This document shows positions 37,508-46,328 of a stretch of DNA of 64,000 nucleotides, one piece after another. This stretch comes from Pseudomonas fluorescens HK44 (GTDB lineage: Bacteria > Pseudomonadota > Gammaproteobacteria > Pseudomonadales > Pseudomonadaceae), in contig NZ_AFOY02000014.1 in NCBI RefSeq assembly GCF_000217955.3, positions 62,001 through 126,000 of the forward strand. The letters run 5' to 3'. Position 1 is the first letter of the stretch; every line of letters begins with the position of its first letter. The notes beneath the pieces are model-generated. The model was not told where the DNA came from. It saw nothing but the letters and a program-made list of their open reading frames with translations, and ran no database searches. Position numbers and translations under genes: made by a program.

Positions 37508-38668
37508 ATGGCAACTCTCGAATTACGCAACGTCAACAAAACCTACGGCAGCGGCTTGCCGGACACCCTGAAGAACATCGAACTGAAGATCGATGACGGT
37601 GAGTTCCTGATCCTCGTCGGCCCGTCCGGTTGCGGCAAGTCGACCTTGATGAACTGCATCGCGGGCCTTGAAAACATCAGCGGCGGGGCGATTCTGGTGG
37701 ACGACGCTGACATCAGCGGCATGAGCCCCAAGGATCGCGACATCGCCATGGTGTTCCAGTCCTACGCGCTGTACCCGACCATGAGCGTGCGCGACAACAT
37801 CGCGTTCGGCCTGAAGATCCGCAAAATGCCGGCCGCCGAAATCGACGAAGAAGTGGCGCGGGTGGCCAAGCTGCTGCAAATCGAACACCTGCTCAGCCGC
37901 AAGCCCGGCCAGCTCTCTGGTGGTCAGCAACAGCGGGTGGCCATGGGCCGTGCGCTGGCTCGGCGGCCGAAGATTTATCTGTTCGACGAACCGCTGTCCA
38001 ACCTCGACGCCAAGCTGCGGGTCGAGATGCGCACCGAAATGAAACTGATGCACCAGCGCCTGAAAACCACAACGGTCTACGTGACTCACGACCAGATCGA
38101 AGCCATGACCCTGGGCGACAAAGTGGCGGTGATGAAGGACGGGATCATTCAGCAGTTCGGCACGCCGAAGCAGATCTACAACGATCCGGCCAACCTGTTC
38201 GTCGCCAGCTTCATCGGCTCGCCACCGATGAACTTCATCCCGCTGCGTTTGCAACGCAAGGACGGTCGTCTGCTGGCGTTGCTCGACAGCGGCCAGGCGC
38301 GTTGCGAGTTGCCATTGGGCATGCAGGATGCCGGTCTTGAGGACCGCGAAGTGATCCTCGGCATGCGCCCGGAGCAGATCGTTCTGGCGAACGGCGAGGC
38401 CAATGGTTTGCCGACCATTCGCGCCGAAGTCCAGGTTACCGAGCCGACCGGTCCCGATACGTTGGTGTTCGTCAATTTGAACGAAACCAAAGTCTGCTGC
38501 CGTCTGGCGCCGGACGTTGCGCCGGCTGTGGGCGAGACCCTGACCCTGCAATTCGATCCATCGAAAGTGCTGCTGTTCGATGCCAAAACTGGCGAGCGTC
38601 TGGGGACGGCCGGTCAAGCGAAAACCGGGACTCACAGCGACAACGTCGCTCAATTCAAAGGGCGCTGA
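37508..38668 (+). CDS. gtsD: Glucose ABC transporter ATP-binding protein
   Basis: ATPase of the importer, MalK/UgpC type, 386 aa. Walker A is GPSGCGKST (about residue 38-46), the Q loop is MVFQSYALYP, signature LSGGQQQR is near 135, Walker B is IYLFDEPLSNLDA, and the H loop is YVTHDQ. A C-terminal TOBE/regulatory domain (about 235-370, LGMRPEQI) is present. In some pseudomonads the subunit also energises other sugar importers. Confidence 0.95.
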   Translation: MATLELRNVNKTYGSGLPDTLKNIELKIDDGEFLILVGPSGCGKSTLMNCIAGLENISGGAILVDDADISGMSPKDRDIAMVFQSYALYPTMSVRDNIAFGLKIRKMPAAEIDEEVARVAKLLQIEHLLSRKPGQLSGGQQQRVAMGRALARRPKIYLFDEPLSNLDAKLRVEMRTEMKLMHQRLKTTTVYVTHDQIEAMTLGDKVAVMKDGIIQQFGTPKQIYNDPANLFVASFIGSPPMNFIPLRLQRKDGRLLALLDSGQARCELPLGMQDAGLEDREVILGMRPEQIVLANGEANGLPTIRAEVQVTEPTGPDTLVFVNLNETKVCCRLAPDVAPAVGETLTLQFDPSKVLLFDAKTGERLGTAGQAKTGTHSDNVAQFKGR

Positions 38669-38749
38669 AGATCAGGTTGTGGGGGATTCGCGGCGGATGG
38701 GGACATCCGTCGCAACCGCTGTAAACCGCGTTAGATAAAAACAGTTAAT

Positions 38750-38757
38750 AACAATAA
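38750..38757 (+). promoter_or_regulatory. Crc/Hfq CA motif before oprB
   Basis: AACAATAA fits AANAANAA and lies 16 bp upstream of the oprB ATG, just before the GAGGATGTAGGG ribosome-binding region. Confidence 0.58.
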
Positions 38758-38773
38758 AGACGAGGATGTAGGG

Positions 38774-40120
38774 ATGAAGAAGAAGAACAACGCTCAGCTT
38801 ATCTGCCAATTGTCAGCTGTTGCGGTGATGATCATGGCCGGTAACGCACACGCGGCTGACGCGTTCAGCGCCGACTCCAAGTGGATGACGGGTGACTGGG
38901 GTGGCGAGCGAACCAAGCTGATCGAGCAAGGGATCGACATCAAGGCCGATTACGTCGGTGAAGTGGGCGCCAACCTCCACGGCGGCTACAACCACGACAA
39001 GACTGCGCGTTACGCCGACCAGTTTGGCCTGGGCGTGGCGCTGGACCTGCAAAAGCTGTGGGGCTGGGACAACACCCAGGCCAAGATCCAGCTCACCAAT
39101 CGTAACGGTCAGAACATCTCCAATGACCGTGTCGGCGACCCGCGTGCCGGCACCTTGAGTTCCTCCCAGGAAGTCTATGGCCGTGGCCATATGGTCCGTC
39201 TGACTCAATTGTGGGTCCAGCACCAGTTCCTCGACAATAAACTGGACGTCAAAGCCGGTTACTTCGGCGAAGGCGAAGACTTCAACACCTTCCCTTGCGA
39301 GTTCCAGAACCTGGCGTTCTGCGGCTCCCAAGCGGGTAACTGGGCGACTGGTATCTGGTTCAACTGGCCAGTCATGCAGGCGGCGGTTCGCGTGAAGTAC
39401 AACATCACGCCTGAGTTCTATGCGCAGATCGGCGCGTACAACCAGAACCCATCGCAACTGGAGCACGGTAACGGCTTCAAGCTCAGCGGCAGTGGTACCA
39501 AGGGCACCGTCTTGCCGGTCGAACTGGTCTGGTCGCCGAAGGTCAACAACCTGCCGGGCGAATACCGTGTCGGTTACTACAAGAGCACTGCCGACGCCAA
39601 TGACGTCCGTAAAGACGACAATGGCAATGATGCGGCGACCACAGGCAACGCCTTCCGCAGCCACGACAGCAAGCACGGCTACTGGTTTGTGGCGCAGCAA
39701 CAACTCACCAGCCACAACGGTGATGCTTCTCGCGGTCTGAACGTCGCGGCCAACGCCACTTTCCACGACAAGGACACCAACGTCGTCGACAACTACCAGT
39801 CGCTGATGTTTGTGTACAAGGGTCCATTCGACGCACGTCCAAAAGATGACGTCGGGATCGGTTTTGCCCGTATCCATGTCAACGATGACGTGAAGAAAAA
39901 CGCCGAGTTGGTCAACGCCGCCAATGGTGTCAGCGACTACGACAATCCGCTGTTCTCGCCACTGCGTTCCACCGAGTACAACTACGAGATCAACTACGGT
40001 TTCCACGTTACCAACTGGCTGACTGTGCGTCCTAACCTGCAATACATCACTCACCCGGGCGGTGTTGATCAAGTCGACAACGCGCTGGTGGCCGGTTTGA
40101 AAATTCAGTCGGTGTTCTAA
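38774..40120 (+). CDS. oprB: Carbohydrate-selective porin OprB
   Basis: Outer-membrane glucose porin of 448 aa. The signal peptide (residues 1-27) is cleaved near AGNAHA-ADAF. The mature N-terminus DWGGERTKLIEQGIDIKADYVGEVG is typical of OprB, and the chain ends in SVF, the C-terminal Phe of outer-membrane barrels. It lies 105 bp after gtsD and may be transcribed with the transporter or from its own promoter. A strong terminator follows. Confidence 0.95.
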   Translation: MKKKNNAQLICQLSAVAVMIMAGNAHAADAFSADSKWMTGDWGGERTKLIEQGIDIKADYVGEVGANLHGGYNHDKTARYADQFGLGVALDLQKLWGWDNTQAKIQLTNRNGQNISNDRVGDPRAGTLSSSQEVYGRGHMVRLTQLWVQHQFLDNKLDVKAGYFGEGEDFNTFPCEFQNLAFCGSQAGNWATGIWFNWPVMQAAVRVKYNITPEFYAQIGAYNQNPSQLEHGNGFKLSGSGTKGTVLPVELVWSPKVNNLPGEYRVGYYKSTADANDVRKDDNGNDAATTGNAFRSHDSKHGYWFVAQQQLTSHNGDASRGLNVAANATFHDKDTNVVDNYQSLMFVYKGPFDARPKDDVGIGFARIHVNDDVKKNAELVNAANGVSDYDNPLFSPLRSTEYNYEINYGFHVTNWLTVRPNLQYITHPGGVDQVDNALVAGLKIQSVF

Positions 40121-40158
40121 CGCTGTTGCGATAAGCTCCTCTCCATGTGCGCATTTTT

Positions 40159-40188
40159 GCGGACGGCCAAGGCTGTCCGCTTTTTTTT
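40159..40188 (+). terminator. Intrinsic terminator after oprB
   Basis: Stem GCGGACGGCC / GGCTGTCCGC (one G-T wobble), followed by eight T at 40181-40188. It closes the gts-oprB unit. Confidence 0.88.
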
Positions 40189-40213
40189 GGGGGTGGTGCA
40201 CACGACTGTTTTC

Positions 40214-40360
40214 TGTGGCGAGGGAGCTTGCTCCCGCCGGTCGGTCCGCGCTCGGGCGCAGCAGTCGTAAATCCGGTAAATGTGGTTTAGCTGAAGCAGC
40301 GCGATGACTGGTTTTGGGGCCGCTTCGCAGCCCAGCGGGAGCAAGCTCCCTCGCCACAAA
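40214..40360. repeat. REP-like inverted doublet, family B
   Basis: TGTGGCGAGGGAGCTTGCTC facing its complement, with inner CGCTTCGCAGCCCAGCGGG, between the oprB terminator and the mutarotase gene. Confidence 0.92.
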
Positions 40361-40415
40361 AGCGCTGTTGTCACAATGGTGATGAGTACATCCATGATTT
40401 TCGGGACCGCGGCAC

Positions 40416-41270
40416 ATGCTTGAGCATCCGCTACAACGCTTCTTCAAATCCCTGCGCGAGCGCCCGGTGTTTGCCTGGGAGCGTTATCAGCAGCGCGAGG
40501 TGCTGGTGATCGACCATCCGCTGTGTCAGGCGGTGTTCAGTCGTCAGGGTGCGCAGTTGCTGCATTTTCAGCCCACAGGCCAGAAGCCCTGGCTCTGGTG
40601 CGCGGCGAAGTGGCCGCAGGTCGGGGCGATTCGCGGTGGTGTGCCGGTGTGCTGGCCGTGGTATGGCCGTCATCCAAGCGAAAATGCCTGGCCCTCCCAT
40701 GGTTGGGCGCGGCTGATCGACTGGAAACTGATCGACAGCAGCACCGATGACGACGGCGTGCACCTGCATTGGCAATTGCAGCTGTGTGACTGGCAGGTGG
40801 ACCTGTACGCGCACTTGGGTGAGCGCATGGATTTGCGCCTGAGCACCGAGCATCAGGACAGTCTGCCGTGCCAGCTGAGCCATGCGTTGCACGCCTATTG
40901 GCGTATTGGCGACGTTGCTGAGATAGCGCTGTCTGGGCTCGATGGTGCGCAAGGCTATGACCAGCTCAAGCGCGAATTCTGCGAGCAAAAAGGCGAGTTG
41001 CGGGTAGAAGGTGGCTGTCAGCGGGTGTTCCAGCACGAGGGCGAGTTACAGCTCAAGGACCATGCCTGGCAGCGCCAGTTGTGCATCGATACCGGCGACA
41101 GCGCTGACACCGTGGTCTGGCATCCCGGGTCACGGCCGCTGCTGGGAGTGAGCTGGAATGAGGTTTCGGAGTTTGTCTGCGTAGAGGCAGCCTGCGGAGG
41201 CACCGATAGCCTGAGGCTGGCACCGGGGGAGCGGGCGCATTTGAGTTTGCAGGCGCGGATGGGAGGGTAG
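40416..41270 (+). CDS. D-hexose-6-phosphate mutarotase (aldose 1-epimerase family)
   Basis: Galactose-mutarotase-like fold, 284 aa, YeaD type, which equilibrates alpha and beta anomers of glucose-6-phosphate. Motifs seen are GAQLLHFQPTGQKPWLW (about residue 43-59), IRGGVPVCWPWYGRHP (about 71-86) with the substrate-binding Arg, SHGWAR (about 92-97), LSHALHAYWRIGD (about 151-163, catalytic His) and the Glu near EVSEFVCVEAAC. It sits between oprB and hexR/zwf, so it fits supply of beta-G6P to Zwf. Confidence 0.9.
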   Translation: MLEHPLQRFFKSLRERPVFAWERYQQREVLVIDHPLCQAVFSRQGAQLLHFQPTGQKPWLWCAAKWPQVGAIRGGVPVCWPWYGRHPSENAWPSHGWARLIDWKLIDSSTDDDGVHLHWQLQLCDWQVDLYAHLGERMDLRLSTEHQDSLPCQLSHALHAYWRIGDVAEIALSGLDGAQGYDQLKREFCEQKGELRVEGGCQRVFQHEGELQLKDHAWQRQLCIDTGDSADTVVWHPGSRPLLGVSWNEVSEFVCVEAACGGTDSLRLAPGERAHLSLQARMGG

Positions 41271-41287
41271 AGGTGGCACACAAACCC

Positions 41288-41435
41288 TGTGGCGAGGGGG
41301 CTTGTCGGAACGCCGCACCGCCCCGTTCGGCTGCGCAGCAGTCGTAAACCGGTAGATACGGTTTACCTGAACTACCGAGTTGGCTGGTTTTGGGGCTGCT
41401 TTGCAGCCCAACGGGGGCAAGCCCCCTCGCCACAA
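41288..41435. repeat. REP-like inverted doublet, family B variant
   Basis: TGTGGCGAGGGGGCTTGTCG facing GGGGGCAAGCCCCCTCGCCA, a G/C-drifted version of the other family-B doublets. It lies between the convergent mutarotase and hexR genes. Confidence 0.9.
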
Positions 41436-41459
41436 GTGGGCACTCGGCTTGGACAGACG

Positions 41460-42329
41460 TCAGCTGAACTCATCCCCGATCGGATACCGGCTGGCGTTGA
41501 GGCTTTCCTTGATCTTGCGCAGGTGCGGCTGGAAGTCGACGCCGCGGCGCAGGGTCATGCCGGTAGCGAGTACGTCGAGCACTGTCAGCTGGATGATTCG
41601 CGACGTCATCGGCATGTAGATGTCGGTGTCTTCCGGCAGCGGGATGTTCAGGCTCAAGGTGCTGGCCTTGGCCAGTGGCGAACCCTCGGCCGTCAGACCC
41701 AGCACCGAGGCACCGTTCTCGCGGGCGATGCGCGCCACCTCAACCAGTTCGCGGGTGCGCCCGGTGTAGGAGATGATCACGAACAGTTCGCCCGTGTGGG
41801 CCACCGACGCAATCATCCGCTGCATCAGCACGTCGGCGTGGGCGGTGACCGCCAGGTTGAAGCGGAAGAACTTGTGCTGCGCATCCAGCGCTACCGGGGC
41901 TGACGCGCCGAGGCCGAAGAAGTGGATCTGCCGGGCCTGGATCAGCAAATCCACGGCGCGGCTGATCAGATTCGGGTCCAGTGCCTGACAGGCGCTGTCC
42001 AGCGATGCGATGGCGCTGCCAAAGATTTTCTGGGTGTAAGCTTCAGGATTGTCGTCGGCTTCCACTGCGCGGCTGACATACGCCGCGCCGCTGGCCAGGC
42101 TTTGGGCCAGTTGCAGTTTGAGCTCCGGGTAGCCGCTGACGCCGAACGAACGGCAGAAACGGTTGACCGTCGGCTCGCTGACCGAGGCGGCCTGGGCGAG
42201 GGCGGCAATACTGAAGCGAGTGGCCTGCTGCGGGTTGAGCAGGATCACTTCGGCGACCTTGCGTTCGGCCTTGTTCAGGTCTGCAAGGCGATTCTGGATT
42301 TGTTCCAGTAAATTTCGCACGCGGTCCAT
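41460..42329 (-). CDS. hexR: HexR transcriptional repressor (RpiR family)
   Basis: DNA-binding repressor of central glucose metabolism, 289 aa. It has an N-terminal RpiR helix-turn-helix (about 1-77, [25 protein letters not shown]) and a C-terminal SIS sugar-phosphate isomerase fold (about 125-260, [37 protein letters not shown]), where KDPG binds. AAGGAAC precedes the ATG. It is divergent from zwf, with an operator-like palindrome between them, and probably controls zwf, edd and gap. Confidence 0.96.
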   Translation of the reverse strand: MDRVRNLLEQIQNRLADLNKAERKVAEVILLNPQQATRFSIAALAQAASVSEPTVNRFCRSFGVSGYPELKLQLAQSLASGAAYVSRAVEADDNPEAYTQKIFGSAIASLDSACQALDPNLISRAVDLLIQARQIHFFGLGASAPVALDAQHKFFRFNLAVTAHADVLMQRMIASVAHTGELFVIISYTGRTRELVEVARIARENGASVLGLTAEGSPLAKASTLSLNIPLPEDTDIYMPMTSRIIQLTVLDVLATGMTLRRGVDFQPHLRKIKESLNASRYPIGDEFS

Positions 42330-42444
42330 TTATGTTCCTTAGGTCGGCTATGCAGATAGGGCCTGTGAAGCGGCCCATAATGGTGGCCTATCCTACTGAT
42401 GGCCCCGACCGACCACCACTCGGAATCTGTATTTTGGAAAAATG

Positions 42445-42462
42445 TTGTGGTTATTACTACAT
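42445..42462. promoter_or_regulatory. HexR operator upstream of zwf
   Basis: TTGTGGTTATTACTACAT contains the palindrome TGTGGT-TATT-ACTACA, close to the HexR motif TGTAGT-N4-ACTACA. It lies in the divergent hexR/zwf gap, about 65 bp from the zwf start. Confidence 0.66.
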
Positions 42463-42513
42463 TTTTCCTTGAGCGATGCCTTAAAAAAAGGTATTTGTAG
42501 CTTAACTTGATAA

Positions 42514-42521
42514 AAGAACAA
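42514..42521 (+). promoter_or_regulatory. Possible Crc/Hfq CA motif before zwf
   Basis: AAGAACAA fits AANAANAA and sits 5 nt from the zwf ATG, where no clear Shine-Dalgarno sequence is seen. Confidence 0.45.
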
Positions 42522-42526
42522 ACATC

Positions 42527-43996
42527 ATGCCTTCGATTACGGTTGAACCGTGCACCTTTGCCTTGTTCGGCGCCTTGGGCGATCTGGCCCTGCGCAAGCT
42601 GTTTCCTGCCTTGTACCAACTCGATGGCGCTGGCCTGCTGCACGAGGACACGCGCATTATCGCACTGGCCCGTGAGCCGGGCAGCGAGCAAGAGCATCTG
42701 GCCTTTATTGCCAGTGAACTGCGCCATTACGTTGATGCCAAGGAACTCGACGAAGCCGTGGTCGAGCGCTTCCTGGCACGCCTGACGTACCTGCATGTCG
42801 ACTTCCTCAAGTCTGACGACTACGTCGCCCTGGCCGAGCTGGCCGGTTCGGCGCAGCGGATGATTGCCTACTTCGCGACGCCCGCTGCGGTGTACGGCGC
42901 GATTTGCGAGAACCTGGCGAAGGTCGGCCTGAGCGAAAACACCCGTGTGGTGCTGGAAAAGCCGATCGGTTCGGACCTCGAATCGTCGCGCAAGGTCAAC
43001 GACGCCGTGGCGCGGTACTTCCCGGAAAACCGCACGTACCGCATCGACCACTACCTGGGCAAAGAGACGGTCCAGAACCTGATCGCCCTGCGTTTCGCCA
43101 ACAGCCTGTTCGAAACCCAGTGGAACCAGAACTACATTTCCCATGTGGAAATCACCGTCGCCGAGAAGGTCGGGATCGAGGGCCGTTGGGGCTACTTCGA
43201 CAAGGCCGGTCAACTGCGCGACATGATTCAGAACCACCTGTTGCAGTTGCTGTGCCTGATCGCCATGGACCCGCCAGCGGATCTTTCGGCCGACAGCATC
43301 CGTGACGAGAAAGTCAAAGTGCTCAAGGCGCTGGCGCCGATCAGTCCGGAAGGCCTGACCACCCAGGTGGTGCGCGGCCAGTACATCGCCGGTCACAGCG
43401 AAGGCAAGTCGGTGCCGGGTTACCTGGAGGAGGAGAACTCCAACACCCAGAGCGACACCGAAACCTTCGTCGCCCTGCGTGCCGACATCCGCAACTGGCG
43501 TTGGGCGGGCGTGCCGTTTTACCTGCGTACCGGTAAACGCATGCCGCAGAAACTGTCGCAGATCGTCATCCACTTCAAGGAACCGTCTCACTACATCTTC
43601 GCTCCCGAGCAGCGCTTGCAGATCAGCAACAAGCTGATTATCCGCCTGCAACCGGATGAAGGTATTTCCTTGCGTGTGATGACCAAAGAACAAGGCCTGG
43701 ACAAGGGCATGCAGCTGCGCAGCGGTCCGTTGCAGCTGAATTTTTCCGATACCTATCGCAGCGCGCGGATCCCCGATGCCTACGAGCGGTTGTTGCTGGA
43801 AGTGATGCGCGGCAATCAGAACCTGTTTGTCCGTAAAGATGAAATCGAAGCCGCGTGGAAGTGGTGTGACCAGCTGATCGCCGGGTGGAAGAAGTCCGGT
43901 GATGCGCCCAAGCCGTATGCGGCGGGCTCCTGGGGACCGATGAGTTCCATTGCACTGATCACGCGGGACGGGAGGTCGTGGTATGGCGATATCTGA
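42527..43996 (+). CDS. zwf: Glucose-6-phosphate 1-dehydrogenase
   Basis: Oxidises glucose-6-phosphate to 6-phosphogluconolactone. The protein is 489 aa with the coenzyme motif [19 protein letters not shown] (residues 10-28) and the substrate/catalytic motif [13 protein letters not shown] (about 171-183); the EKPIGSD loop is near 144. It heads zwf-pgl-eda and overlaps pgl by 14 nt. Pseudomonads usually have additional zwf paralogues; this is the HexR-regulated one. Confidence 0.97.
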   Translation: MPSITVEPCTFALFGALGDLALRKLFPALYQLDGAGLLHEDTRIIALAREPGSEQEHLAFIASELRHYVDAKELDEAVVERFLARLTYLHVDFLKSDDYVALAELAGSAQRMIAYFATPAAVYGAICENLAKVGLSENTRVVLEKPIGSDLESSRKVNDAVARYFPENRTYRIDHYLGKETVQNLIALRFANSLFETQWNQNYISHVEITVAEKVGIEGRWGYFDKAGQLRDMIQNHLLQLLCLIAMDPPADLSADSIRDEKVKVLKALAPISPEGLTTQVVRGQYIAGHSEGKSVPGYLEEENSNTQSDTETFVALRADIRNWRWAGVPFYLRTGKRMPQKLSQIVIHFKEPSHYIFAPEQRLQISNKLIIRLQPDEGISLRVMTKEQGLDKGMQLRSGPLQLNFSDTYRSARIPDAYERLLLEVMRGNQNLFVRKDEIEAAWKWCDQLIAGWKKSGDAPKPYAAGSWGPMSSIALITRDGRSWYGDI

Positions 43997-44696
43997 ATTC
44001 AAACTGCCTCAGGGCGTCCACGCTCATGAGTTTCGCAGCCCGGTGTTGCTGGCCGAAGGCCTGGCACTGACCGTGGCCAAGCACCTCAGCGACGCTATCG
44101 ATGCCCGAGGCACCGCAACGCTGGTAGTGTCCGGCGGACGCAGCCCGGTGGCGTTTTTCCAGCATCTGGCCAAACAGGCACTGGACTGGTCCAAGGTTGT
44201 GGTGACCCTGGCCGACGAGCGCTGGGTGCCGGTGGAACACGCCGACAGCAATGCCGGTCTGCTCAAGCGCTACCTGTTGCAAGGCCCGGCGGCCAAGGCG
44301 AAGTTTCTCAGCCTCTACAGCGCCACTGCCAGCCTTGAACAAGCTGCCGAACAGGCTGACCGCTTGCTCGCCGAGTTGCCGGCAATCGACGCGCTGGTGC
44401 TGGGGATGGGCGATGACGGTCACACCGCGTCGCTGTTTCCCAACAGTCCGAACCTGGCCGAAGCCTTGCAGCCCGACGGCACGCGCCGTTGCTGGCCGAT
44501 GCTGGCGCCGACCGTGCCACATCAGCGCCTGACCATGAGTCGAGCGCTGCTGGCCTCGGCACGGTTCACCGTGCTATCGATTTGCGGTCAGTCCAAGCTG
44601 ACCACCCTGGGTGCCGCACTGGCCGGTGACGATGTCGCCGCAATGCCGATTCGCGCGTTTCTGCAACCCACGTTAGAGATTTACTGGTGCCCATGA
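43983..44696 (+). CDS. pgl: 6-phosphogluconolactonase
   Basis: Hydrolyses 6-phosphogluconolactone to 6-phosphogluconate. The protein is 237 aa, SOL/DevB type, with [18 protein letters not shown] (about residue 42-59), [22 protein letters not shown] (about 79-100) and [13 protein letters not shown] (about 140-152). It overlaps the end of zwf by 14 nt, and eda follows 17 nt later. Confidence 0.96.
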   Translation: MAISEFKLPQGVHAHEFRSPVLLAEGLALTVAKHLSDAIDARGTATLVVSGGRSPVAFFQHLAKQALDWSKVVVTLADERWVPVEHADSNAGLLKRYLLQGPAAKAKFLSLYSATASLEQAAEQADRLLAELPAIDALVLGMGDDGHTASLFPNSPNLAEALQPDGTRRCWPMLAPTVPHQRLTMSRALLASARFTVLSICGQSKLTTLGAALAGDDVAAMPIRAFLQPTLEIYWCP

Positions 44697-44713
44697 ACCA
44701 AGGATCAGCCGCT

Positions 44714-45379
44714 ATGACAAACACTCAACCGACCGTTTCCATGGCGGACAAAGTTGCCCTGATCGACAGCCTCTGCGTCAAGGCGCGGATTCTGCCGGTG
44801 ATCACCATTGCCCGCGAGCAAGACATTCTGCCACTGGCCGATGCCCTGGCCGCGGGTGGGTTGACGGCCCTGGAAGTGACCCTGCGTTCGCAGTTCGGCC
44901 TCAAGGCCATCCAGGTTCTGCGTGAGCAGCGTCCGGAGCTGGTCACCGGTGCCGGCACCGTGCTCGATCGCAACATGCTGGCCGCCGCTGAAGCCGCCGG
45001 TTCGCAGTTCATCGTGACCCCGGGTATTACCCGCGACCTGCTGGAAGCCAGCGTCGCCAGCCCGATTCCGCTGTTGCCGGGCATCAGCAACGCCTCCGGG
45101 ATCATGGAGGGCTACGCCCTGGGCTATCGCCGCTTCAAGTTGTTCCCGGCGGAAGTCAGCGGTGGCGTCGCGGCGATCAAGGCCCTTGGCGGCCCGTTCG
45201 GCGAAGTGCGTTTCTGCCCGACGGGTGGTGTTGGCCCCGCCAACATCAAGAGTTACATGGCGCTGAAAAACGTGATGTGCGTTGGCGGTAGCTGGATGCT
45301 TGATCCAGAGTGGATCAAGAACGGTGACTGGGCACGTATCCAGGAGTGCACCGCCGAAGCGTTGGCTCTGCTGGACTGA
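44714..45379 (+). CDS. eda: KDPG aldolase (2-keto-3-deoxy-6-phosphogluconate aldolase)
   Basis: Cleaves KDPG to pyruvate and glyceraldehyde-3-phosphate, the last Entner-Doudoroff step. The protein is 221 aa. The Schiff-base lysine lies in FKLFPAEVSGG (about residue 140), the general-base Glu in LEVTLRS (about 54), and TGAGTVLD is near 83. The ATG at 44714 has AAGGA upstream; an in-frame ATG at 44687 lies inside pgl and is not preferred. A terminator follows. Confidence 0.96.
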   Translation: MTNTQPTVSMADKVALIDSLCVKARILPVITIAREQDILPLADALAAGGLTALEVTLRSQFGLKAIQVLREQRPELVTGAGTVLDRNMLAAAEAAGSQFIVTPGITRDLLEASVASPIPLLPGISNASGIMEGYALGYRRFKLFPAEVSGGVAAIKALGGPFGEVRFCPTGGVGPANIKSYMALKNVMCVGGSWMLDPEWIKNGDWARIQECTAEALALLD

Positions 45380-45434
45380 TGGGTTTAGCGACAGTTTTTT
45401 ACGCAGAATCGTTGTAGTTGTGTTCTACGGCTTT

Positions 45435-45466
45435 ACGGCGCACTTGGTCAGTGCGCCGTTTTTTTT
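45435..45466 (+). terminator. Intrinsic terminator after eda
   Basis: Perfect 9-bp stem ACGGCGCAC / GTGCGCCGT, loop TTGGTCA, followed by eight T. It ends the zwf-pgl-eda operon. Confidence 0.92.
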
Positions 45467-45567
45467 GCCTGTAGAAAAGTGGCTGCCCTTCAGAAGCATA
45501 CATAGTTACCGCAACCCACCCCGGAGATCTCTCTATCCTTCGAGCAACTTATGGAGGAAAGCGACTC

Positions 45568-46293
45568 ATGGAAGAACACGCAACAACCCTGGCAACAGGG
45601 CCAGTCTGTTTATTGGCCCCCGAACAGATTGCCGGTCCGTACTTCAGAAACCCCAGGTTGATCCGAAGAAACATCAGTGAAGGTGCCAGCGGTATTCCCT
45701 TGCTGCTCAAGCTGAACCTTGTCGATGTCAGCAGTTGCGAGCCGGTGACGGACGCCCTGGTGGACATCTGGCAATGCAATGCGCGAGGGGCCTATTCGGG
45801 CTGGAGCAAGATCAATCCGGATAAAGAGGTCGATGTCGGCAATATCGGCTCAGTCCCACGTACCGATGACGACACGTATTTGCGCGGTGGACAATTTACC
45901 GATCGCAAAGGTGTCGTCAGGTTTACCACGGTTTATCCGGGGTTTTATGCGGGGCGCAGCGTGCACATCCACGTTGCCGTTCGAATCGTAACCGACAGCA
46001 ATCATCTGGACGCGCGGCATGTTGCCTGGGTCGGTCAACTGTACCTTCCCGAGGTGACGTCACGTTCGGTACTGAGCGCCAAAGACTACACCGGGCGAGG
46101 CGTCTCGCCGCTGCGCAACGATCAGGACGAGCTTTTTACCCGGATGCGTGGGGAAGACTCGATCCTGAACGTTCACACCATTGCCCGTGATTCCTGGGAA
46201 GACGGCTATTTCGGGCAGTTGACCATCGGGATCGACAAGCGTGCGATGTCCGCTCAGATCAAACCCGAAGACTTCGATATCTACACCGTGTGA
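45568..46293 (+). CDS. Intradiol ring-cleavage dioxygenase-like protein
   Basis: Protein of 241 aa resembling the catalytic core of protocatechuate 3,4-dioxygenase and related intradiol enzymes. Visible motifs are GPYF (about 23-26), ALVDIWQCNARGAYSG (63-78) and TVYPGFYAGRSVHIHV (121-136). From these, Y76, Y127, H133 and H135 are the likely Fe(III) ligands. There is no partner subunit, no regulator and no aromatic-degradation gene nearby, so the substrate is unknown; it need not be a catechol. It has no signal peptide. It is convergent with a class V aminotransferase gene and comes after the eda terminator. Confidence 0.82.
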   Translation: MEEHATTLATGPVCLLAPEQIAGPYFRNPRLIRRNISEGASGIPLLLKLNLVDVSSCEPVTDALVDIWQCNARGAYSGWSKINPDKEVDVGNIGSVPRTDDDTYLRGGQFTDRKGVVRFTTVYPGFYAGRSVHIHVAVRIVTDSNHLDARHVAWVGQLYLPEVTSRSVLSAKDYTGRGVSPLRNDQDELFTRMRGEDSILNVHTIARDSWEDGYFGQLTIGIDKRAMSAQIKPEDFDIYTV

Positions 46294-46328
46294 ACGCCGG
46301 GCGTGGTCACCACCCGGTGTTCGTCGCC

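Noticed and set aside
41289..41903. A 204-codon plus-strand open frame over a REP doublet and the hexR 3' end
   Set aside because: It starts within the repeat and is antisense to hexR.
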